Source of the DNA: Actinoplanes rectilineatus
GTDB lineage: Bacteria > Actinomycetota > Actinomycetes > Mycobacteriales > Micromonosporaceae
Direction: 5' to 3'
Length of the DNA: 7,152 nucleotides
NCBI RefSeq assembly: GCF_000962825.1
Contig: NZ_JZKF01000167.1
Location: forward strand, 1-7,152
Positions 1 to 4,736 of the stretch are shown in pieces. Under the pieces are notes generated by a model. The model saw only the letters and a list, made by a program, of their open reading frames with translations, was not told the origin of the DNA and made no database searches. A program made the translations under genes and the position numbers. Numbering within the stretch: the stretch's first letter is position 1; every line of letters starts with the position of its first letter.

Positions 1-31
1 CCCGTACTACACCCAGGACTTCGGCTTCTGA
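1..31 (+). CDS. 3' end of an unidentified gene (last 9 codons and stop)
   Basis: Reading from base 2 gives P-Y-Y-T-Q-D-F-G-F followed by TGA at 29-31. Every sense codon ends in G or C, as expected of coding DNA in this genome, and two hairpins follow the stop directly, so this is read as the C-terminus of a rightward gene that begins outside the window. The same nine codons and stop recur on the opposite strand at the far end. I do not recognise the family from nine residues. The other two frames are also open here, so the coding call rests on codon third positions and on the stop-then-hairpin arrangement. Confidence 0.55.
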   Translation, partial: PYYTQDFGF

Positions 32-98
32 CGGTCCCCCCGCCGTCGAAGCCGGAAAGCGATGCCCCAGCCGATCCCCCTGCGGCTGGGGCATCGCT
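22..98 (+). terminator. Tandem hairpins after the left flanking gene; second probably bidirectional
   Basis: Hairpin 1 pairs 22-34 with 43-54 around a C-rich loop at 35-42, with T29 bulged, and its left arm overlaps the stop codon at 29-31. Hairpin 2 is a perfect 16-bp stem, 58-73 with 83-98, and a 9-base loop at 74-82. Reading rightward, hairpin 2 is preceded by GAAAG and followed by GTTCC, so there is no real U-tract, which is common in actinobacteria. Reading leftward it is followed by TTTCC. It could therefore also stop transcripts arriving from the methyltransferase gene. Confidence 0.8.
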
Positions 99-100
99 GT

Positions 101-115
101 TCCTGAAGTTCAGGA
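101..115. other. 15-bp palindrome just inside the inverted repeat
   Basis: TCCTGAA-G-TTCAGGA is a perfect 7-bp dyad around one central base. It starts two bases inside the end of the left repeat arm and is absent from the right side. In RNA it would be a short third hairpin after the two terminator hairpins (six pairs around AGT). In DNA it has the form of a small operator. I know of no assigned regulator for it. Confidence 0.45.
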
Positions 116-253
116 CCGGATGCACCGGGATCCGCAGCTGACATCCACCGGTACTACCGCCTGAAACGGTGTCTGCCCGGCGCGGTGTGCCCGCACCCCA
201 GAATTCACCGGGCCTGCTCGCCCCAGACCGGGCCCTGTCCCGACGCCGTCATC

Positions 254-1078
254 TCACCCCGCCGGCGTGCGGGCGTGCACCACATGGCCGCCCGGCGTGC
301 CGGCGGGCACCGCATCCTGCGGTTCGAACCAGCGGGCCGCCATCTCCGCCGGGCCGATGTCGTCCAGGCCCACGAAGCCCCCGGCCCGCAGGATCGTGGC
401 CAGGTCGTCCGGCCGGAAATACGTCTGGAAGGGTTCGCCCACGGTCGCGACCCGCCTCGCCCGCTCCTCCAGGGCCGCCCGCTGCGCCGCCGGCAACGAC
501 GACGGCGGCATCGTGTAGTCGAAGACCACCTCGGATCCGGGCACGCCCGCCACATACCTCAACGTCTCGTCGAAACCCGCCCTGGTCAGATAGGGCACCA
601 CACCCAGCCAGACGAAGAACGACCGCTCGTCCCGCAACGTGTCCGCGAGCGACTGCCTCTCGAAATCCATTCCGGTGTACGTGACGGAGTCCGGCACCGT
701 GATGCCCGCGCCGGCGAGCAGGTCACGCTTCCACGCCTGGGTGTCGGGATGGTCGACCTCGACGACCCGGACGCCCGGGAACGGATTGCGATAGGCGAAC
801 GTGTCGAGCCCGGCCCCGAGCACCACCACGCGGCGGACTCCGGCCCGCACCGCGCGGGCCATGGCATCCTCGGCGAACCGGGACCGAGCCGCCAGGAACA
901 ACCGGGTCGCCCGGTGGGACGGCTCGTCCGGCTCGGCCAGCAACCGGTCCGCCGTACGGCCCTCCACCAGCCGCACCGCCAGCGGATCGGTGAAGATCCG
1001 TCCCCCGTCCACGACCTGATGCGCCGCCCGGAACTCCGCGGCGGCCCAGGCCGTCCGGCTCGCTTCCCCGATCTTCAT
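254..1078 (-). CDS. Class I SAM-dependent methyltransferase (LCMT/TIGR00027-like)
   Basis: This 274-residue cytosolic protein resembles the leucine carboxyl methyltransferase-like group common in actinobacteria (Pfam LCMT, TIGR00027), which transfers a methyl group from S-adenosylmethionine to mostly unknown acceptors. Visible landmarks are the N-terminal SRTAW motif (7-11), RSRF (65-68), the glycine-rich SAM loop VLGAGLDTFAYR (86-97), the acidic ribose-binding strand VVEVDHP with D109, the GMDF motif (136-139) and the post-II strand ending WLGVVPYLT (157-165). Many relatives have Glu-Gly where this has Leu-Gly. The start is well supported: GGAGG (1086-1090) sits 7 bases before the ATG. It is the last of three leftward genes, 107 bp after the oxygenase gene, and two hairpins in that gap suggest it may have its own promoter. 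The family call is firm. The substrate is not visible: a small-molecule O-methyltransferase is plausible, a protein methyltransferase less so. Confidence 0.88.
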   Translation of the reverse strand: MKIGEASRTAWAAAEFRAAHQVVDGGRIFTDPLAVRLVEGRTADRLLAEPDEPSHRATRLFLAARSRFAEDAMARAVRAGVRRVVVLGAGLDTFAYRNPFPGVRVVEVDHPDTQAWKRDLLAGAGITVPDSVTYTGMDFERQSLADTLRDERSFFVWLGVVPYLTRAGFDETLRYVAGVPGSEVVFDYTMPPSSLPAAQRAALEERARRVATVGEPFQTYFRPDDLATILRAGGFVGLDDIGPAEMAARWFEPQDAVPAGTPGGHVVHARTPAG

Positions 1079-1135
1079 CCCGTTGCCTCCCGGTCGTCGC
1101 TACGACGGTGCGGAAGACTACCGACCTGAACGTCC

Positions 1136-1178
1136 CCCCGCGACCGGTTTGCGGGGCGCTCGCTCCCGGAAGCGAACG
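1136..1178 (-). terminator. Two adjacent hairpins between the oxygenase and methyltransferase genes
   Basis: The first hairpin on the minus strand starts 7 bases after the oxygenase stop. It pairs 1171-1178 with 1157-1164 (8 pairs, one of them G-U) around a 6-base loop. The second follows immediately: CCCCGC at 1136-1141 pairs with GCGGGG at 1151-1156 around a 9-base loop. There is no U-tract. The pair may be a terminator or attenuator that separates methyltransferase expression from the upstream genes, or a stabilising 3' structure. Confidence 0.45.
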
Positions 1179-1185
1179 ACCCGGA

Positions 1186-2181
1186 TCAGCCGACCGAGGC
1201 CGCCGCCTCCCGCTCCCGGAAGTAGTCGCCGGCGACCACCGGCGGATGGTTCGCGCCGCCGCCGGCCGGAGGTGGCAGCGGTGTGACGACGCGATCCATG
1301 TCCGCCTCGCAGAAGACGATGAGGCTGATCAGTTCCTCGTCCCGGTCGGCTTCCGGCGGTGGCAGCACCCGGTGCCGGGTGGAGCGCCACCGGTCGCCGG
1401 TCCACCGGGCCAGCAGGTCGGCGATGTTGACGGTGAACGCCCCCGGCACGTACGGGGCGTCCGCCCACGAGCCGTCGAGGTTCTGCACCTGGAGTCCGCC
1501 GTACCCGGGCTGCCGGTCGAGAATGGTGAGGATCCCCCAGTCGGTGTGCGGCCCGACCCGGAACTGTCCGTCGAGCGGCGTCCCGGTGACCGTCAGCGGC
1601 GGATAACGGTTGATGTTGAACGTGTACGGCGCGTTCCGGGACCGTTCGACGAAGTAGCCGCCGTCCAGCCCGAGCGCGATCGCCAGCACCTCCAGCAGTT
1701 CGCGGTAGAGCTCCTGGACCTGCGCCGCGTACGCGCTCACCGGCTCCCGCAACCCTGGCACCTCGGCCGGCCAGACGTTCGCCGCGAACCACGCCGGGTC
1801 GCGCCCGGGTTCGTCGCGTCCGAGCGTGAACGTCTCCTTGAGGTCGGGTCTGTCCGCGTCGGCGACCTCCCCGTAGAACGCGTTCGCCTCCCGCCCGCAC
1901 GGTATCCACCCCCGCCCGCCGACGCCCGTCGCGTAGCGGTCCTTGACGGCACCGGGCAACGCGAAGAACGCCCGCGCCTGCGCCCGGATCCGCTCCTGCA
2001 GCGCACCGTCGATGCCGTGCCCGCCGACCAGGAAGAACCCGGAGTCCCGCATGGCCCGGTCGAGCCGCCCGGCCAGCACACCACGGTCCCGCACGTCGGC
2101 CGCCCGCCACGCACCCATATCGAAAAGGGGAATGTCCACGACATCACATCCCAGCAAGAAGACGAGATCAAAGGACTTCAT
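1186..2181 (-). CDS. IPNS-family non-heme iron (2-oxoglutarate-type) oxygenase
   Basis: This 331-residue cytosolic enzyme of the isopenicillin N synthase/2OG-Fe(II) dioxygenase family would oxidise an unknown small molecule using Fe(II) and O2. The N-terminal DIOX_N part covers about residues 14-130 (VVDIPLF, SGFFLVGGHGI, PDLKETFTLGRD), and the jelly-roll part covers about 185-295. The iron ligands appear as H212 and D214 in HTDWG and H270 in STRHRV. NINRYPP (189-195) matches the family's N-x-x-x-YPP element. The Arg-x-Ser motif that normally binds the 2-oxoglutarate carboxylate reads L284-I285-S286, so the arginine is missing. The co-substrate is therefore uncertain. The ATG at 2181 lies 21 bases after the GH3 stop but has no clear ribosome site. 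A GTG at 2137-2139, right before the conserved VDIPLF, follows a weak GGGA and is a good alternative; the 14 extra residues look atypical for the family. The gene is likely cotranscribed with the GH3 gene. Confidence 0.88.
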   Translation of the reverse strand: MKSFDLVFLLGCDVVDIPLFDMGAWRAADVRDRGVLAGRLDRAMRDSGFFLVGGHGIDGALQERIRAQARAFFALPGAVKDRYATGVGGRGWIPCGREANAFYGEVADADRPDLKETFTLGRDEPGRDPAWFAANVWPAEVPGLREPVSAYAAQVQELYRELLEVLAIALGLDGGYFVERSRNAPYTFNINRYPPLTVTGTPLDGQFRVGPHTDWGILTILDRQPGYGGLQVQNLDGSWADAPYVPGAFTVNIADLLARWTGDRWRSTRHRVLPPPEADRDEELISLIVFCEADMDRVVTPLPPPAGGGANHPPVVAGDYFREREAAASVG

Positions 2182-2202
2182 CGACGGTACGCGGCCGCGG
2201 CG

Positions 2203-4065
2203 TCACGTGCGCAGGCCGTAGCCGTACGCGAAAAGGGGGTTGTAGGGCCTGTCCCCGATGTTGATCGGCACCTGGTCGACCGAACGCGGCCAGCTCACCG
2301 GCAGTCTCCCGGTGAACGGGCGCCGGCCGAAGAGCACGTCGGCGACGCCCCCGCCCTCGCTGCCGGGCAGCCACGACGCCACCAGCGCGTCGATGCTGCC
2401 GAGCTGGTCGGTGATCACTTGCGGACGGCCGGAGACGATCAGCACCACGCAGCGGGTGACCGCGTCGCAGACCTTGTCGACCACGGCCCGGTCGGCGGGT
2501 TGCAGGGTCAGCGATTTGGGCTCCTGTTGCGGCGCGGGACACCACGAGCAGACCGGGCCGCCCACGTCGCCGAAGCCCTCCGCGTAGGGCGTCTCGCCGA
2601 CCACCACCACGCCGACGTCGGTGCGGGCGATCGGCGCGGACGCGTCGGCGCTGAAGGTGACCGACGCGGCCGGGGCCACCTGCCGGATGCCGTCCAGGAT
2701 CGTCGTGCCGGGGATGCTGTCGCCGGTGCGGCCCTGCCAGTCGAGGGTCCAGCCGCCGGCCTGGTTGCCGATGTCGTCGGCGTTGCGCCCGGCCACGTAG
2801 ATCCGCGCGTCCGGCCGCAGCGGCAGCGTGCGCGCGTTGTTCTTCAACAGCACCTGGGAGGCGGCGACCGCCTCGCGGCCCAGCGCCCGGTGTGCCGCCG
2901 TGCCGACCTCGCCGGCCGTGGCGTACGGGTTCTCGAAGAGGCCCAGCTGGAACTTGACCCGCAGGATCCGGGACACCGCGTCGTCGATGCGGGTCATCGG
3001 GACCCGCCCGGCCTGCACCTCCGCGGTGAGTGCCGCCTCGAACTGGGGTGCGGTGTTCGGTTCCATGAACATGTCGATGCCGGCGTTGACCCCGGCGCGG
3101 GCCTGGTCGGCGAGGGTGCCGGGCAGGTGGTGGATGCCCTCCCAGTCGCTGATCAGGAAACCGTCGAAGCCGAGCTTGCCCTTGAGCGTGCCGGTCAACA
3201 GTTCACGATGTCCGTGCATGTTGACGGGATTGCCGACGCCGTCATCCGTCCAGTCGACACTGGAGAACGAGGGCATCACGCTGCGGACGCCGTGCCGGGT
3301 GACCGCGGCGACGTACGGGGCCAGGTCGATGCGGGCGAAGTCGGCCCGGCTGGTGATCGTGACGCCCTGGTCGATCGGATAGTCGCCGGTGCCGGTCCCG
3401 TACGTGGTGTCGCCGTCGCCGGCGTAGTGCTTCACCGTGGCCAGGACACCGTTCTTCTCCAGCCCGTCGACGGCGGTCAGCATCCGGGTGACCAGGGCCG
3501 GGTCCTCGCCGAAACTCTCGTACGCGCGGCCCCACCGGTCGTCGCGGGTCACGCACACGCACGGCGCGAAGTTCCAGCGGATGCCGGTGGCCCGCATCTC
3601 CTCCGCCGTCGCCCGGTAGACCTGTTCGACCAGCCGCGGGTCACGGGACGCGCCGAGGCCGATGTTGTGTGGGAAGACGGTCGCCCCGTACACGTTGCCG
3701 TGGCCGTGGACGGCGTCCACCCCGTACAGGATGGGGATCTTCAAGGGGGTGGCGAGGGCGGCGCGCTGCAGCGTGTTGACGGTGTCCACCCAGGCCGCGG
3801 GGGTGTTGGGGGTGGGCACCGAACCGCCGCCGGAGAGCACCGAACCGAGGCGCCACTCGGTGACCAGGGTGGGGTCCGCGGCGACGGCGCCCCGCTCGGC
3901 CTGGGTCATCTGGCCGATCTTGTCGGCGAGGGTCATCCGGCCGAGGAGGTCCTGGACGCGCCGTTCGACAGGGACGCGGGCGTCACGATAGGAGACCGGA
4001 GTGCTGGTGACGGGTACGGGCAGGAGCGCGGCGACGAGGGCGCCGACGGCGTAGGCGGGTCGCAT
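2203..4065 (-). CDS. Secreted GH3 beta-glucosidase / exo-beta-glucan glucohydrolase
   Basis: This 620-residue exported glycoside hydrolase family 3 enzyme would release terminal beta-linked glucose from oligosaccharides, beta-glucans or glucosides outside the membrane. A Sec-type signal peptide covers roughly residues 1-22 (one Arg, then a hydrophobic AVGALVAALLPV core, no lipobox). The N-terminal TIM-barrel domain (about 30-385) holds YGVDAVHGH (114-122), RWGRAYESFGEDP (177-189), the substrate-binding KHYAGDGDT (212-220) and the nucleophile D307 in LISDWEG. The C-terminal domain (about 400-620) contains VVGETPYAE, where E491 (or E496) is the likely acid/base, and the run WLPGSEGGGVADVLFG (565-580). 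The order and wording of these motifs resemble plant ExoI-type exo-beta-1,3/1,4-glucanases. The C-x-x-C at C506-C509 is unusual near the active-site loop and could form a disulfide. The ATG at 4065 was chosen because AGGA lies 7 bases upstream and it opens directly into the signal peptide; an ATG 19 codons earlier would bury it. It is first of the three leftward genes. Confidence 0.93.
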   Translation of the reverse strand: MRPAYAVGALVAALLPVPVTSTPVSYRDARVPVERRVQDLLGRMTLADKIGQMTQAERGAVAADPTLVTEWRLGSVLSGGGSVPTPNTPAAWVDTVNTLQRAALATPLKIPILYGVDAVHGHGNVYGATVFPHNIGLGASRDPRLVEQVYRATAEEMRATGIRWNFAPCVCVTRDDRWGRAYESFGEDPALVTRMLTAVDGLEKNGVLATVKHYAGDGDTTYGTGTGDYPIDQGVTITSRADFARIDLAPYVAAVTRHGVRSVMPSFSSVDWTDDGVGNPVNMHGHRELLTGTLKGKLGFDGFLISDWEGIHHLPGTLADQARAGVNAGIDMFMEPNTAPQFEAALTAEVQAGRVPMTRIDDAVSRILRVKFQLGLFENPYATAGEVGTAAHRALGREAVAASQVLLKNNARTLPLRPDARIYVAGRNADDIGNQAGGWTLDWQGRTGDSIPGTTILDGIRQVAPAASVTFSADASAPIARTDVGVVVVGETPYAEGFGDVGGPVCSWCPAPQQEPKSLTLQPADRAVVDKVCDAVTRCVVLIVSGRPQVITDQLGSIDALVASWLPGSEGGGVADVLFGRRPFTGRLPVSWPRSVDQVPINIGDRPYNPLFAYGYGLRT

Positions 4066-4242
4066 CCCGTCATCCTGGGCAGGCCGGTGGCCGGAACGGA
4101 AGGCGCACGCGGCAACCGACATATCGAAGTTGGTAATCGTCTGGCGCTTTCGGGGGAAATCTGCCCCGATTACCGGAACGCGCTACGGCCCCGGTCGGCG
4201 AGGGGCATGCTGAGGGGAATTGCTGCGACCGAAGGGCCGACG
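4066..4242. promoter_or_regulatory. Divergent promoter region between the GH3 and receiver genes, with an inverted repeat
   Basis: This 177-bp region must hold the start signals for both the leftward glucosidase set and the rightward receiver gene. GGTAATCG (4132-4139) and CGATTACC (4167-4174) form a perfect 8-bp inverted repeat around 27 bases. Inside it lies a smaller dyad, CGGGG (4151-4155) with CCCCG (4164-4168), overlapping TTTC-GGGGG-AAA-type symmetry. The segment is locally less GC-rich than its surroundings. The repeat could be a two-site operator shared by both promoters. I cannot identify convincing -35/-10 boxes, so promoter positions are not called. Confidence 0.5.
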
Positions 4243-4665
4243 ATGGCACGTTTGCTGATCGCCGAGGACGACGAGGACATCGCCCTGGTGCTGACCAGGG
4301 TTTTCAAACGCGCCGGAATGACCGTGACGCGTGCGCCCGACGGTCAGGCGGCCTACGAGCAGATCCTCGAACTCCGCCCGGACGTGATCCTCACCGACCT
4401 GGGGATGCCCCGGATGGACGGCTGGGACCTGATCGAGGCCGTCCGGTCGCACGCCGACGTCCGGCTCACCCCGATCGCCATCCTCAGCGGCCACCTGCAC
4501 CCCGGTGATCCCCGGGCCGGCTCCGCGCAGGTCTGCGCCATCATGCTCAAGCCCTGCCCGAACGACCAGTTGCTGGCGACGATGGAAGAGCTGGTCGCGA
4601 TCGGCCCGCACGAGCACGACGTGTCCGACAGCCGCTGCCCGGCCGATATGTCGGTTTCAGTATGA
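4243..4665 (+). CDS. Receiver-only response regulator (CheY-like)
   Basis: This 140-residue cytosolic protein consists of a single phosphoacceptor receiver domain (about 3-120) and a short tail, with no DNA-binding or enzymatic output domain. The acidic pocket is E8-D9-D10, the phosphorylation site is D52 in LTDLGMPRMDGWD, the switch Ser is S82 (AILSG) and the conserved Lys is K103 in MLKP, so all key residues are present. The start is set by GAAGGG (4231-4236), 6 bases before the ATG. The frame stays open far upstream only because the antisense of the neighbouring genes has no stops there. The histidine kinase gene follows after 71 bp on the same strand, so the kinase is the natural phosphate donor. 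Output is presumably by protein-protein contact or as a phosphorelay step. Confidence 0.92.
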   Translation: MARLLIAEDDEDIALVLTRVFKRAGMTVTRAPDGQAAYEQILELRPDVILTDLGMPRMDGWDLIEAVRSHADVRLTPIAILSGHLHPGDPRAGSAQVCAIMLKPCPNDQLLATMEELVAIGPHEHDVSDSRCPADMSVSV

Positions 4666-4714
4666 AGTCCCCGAGGCCGGGTACTAGCGTCGACAGTCAG
4701 TGACCACGGACTTC
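4664..4714 (+). promoter_or_regulatory. Receiver-kinase gap with a 7-bp inverted repeat
   Basis: GAAGTCC (4664-4670, overlapping the receiver stop) and GGACTTC (4708-4714) are perfect inverted arms around 37 bases. They span most of the 71-bp gap before the kinase ATG. The kinase ribosome site (AGAGGA, 4721-4726) lies just downstream. The arms could form an RNA stem that tunes kinase expression, or the gap could hold a second promoter. Arms this short and distant may also arise by chance. Confidence 0.3.
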
Positions 4715-4736
4715 CGACGGAGAGGACGGGCCGGTC

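Larger units (their letters stand above)
1..99 (+). repeat. Left arm of a perfect 99-bp inverted repeat
   Basis: Bases 1-99 are identical to the reverse complement of 7054-7152. The first mismatch inward is base 100 (T) against base 7053 (whose complement is C). The arm contains a gene 3' end, its stop codon and two hairpins, and identity ends one base after the second hairpin. The outer limit cannot be seen because the repeat runs into the window edge. It may be part of a longer duplicated gene. The repeat itself is directly visible; its role is inference. Confidence 0.97.

Noticed and set aside
185..1129. Rightward frame opposite the methyltransferase gene
   Set aside because: Antisense of a gene with clear SAM-binding motifs and a strong ribosome site, and no family resemblance of its own.
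1108..4665. Very long rightward open frame (about 3.5 kb) ending in the receiver gene
   Set aside because: Its first 3.1 kb is the antisense of the oxygenase and glucosidase genes, has no recognisable domain and is rich in Arg/Val/Gly as expected of GC-rich shadow frames. Only the part from 4243 is real.
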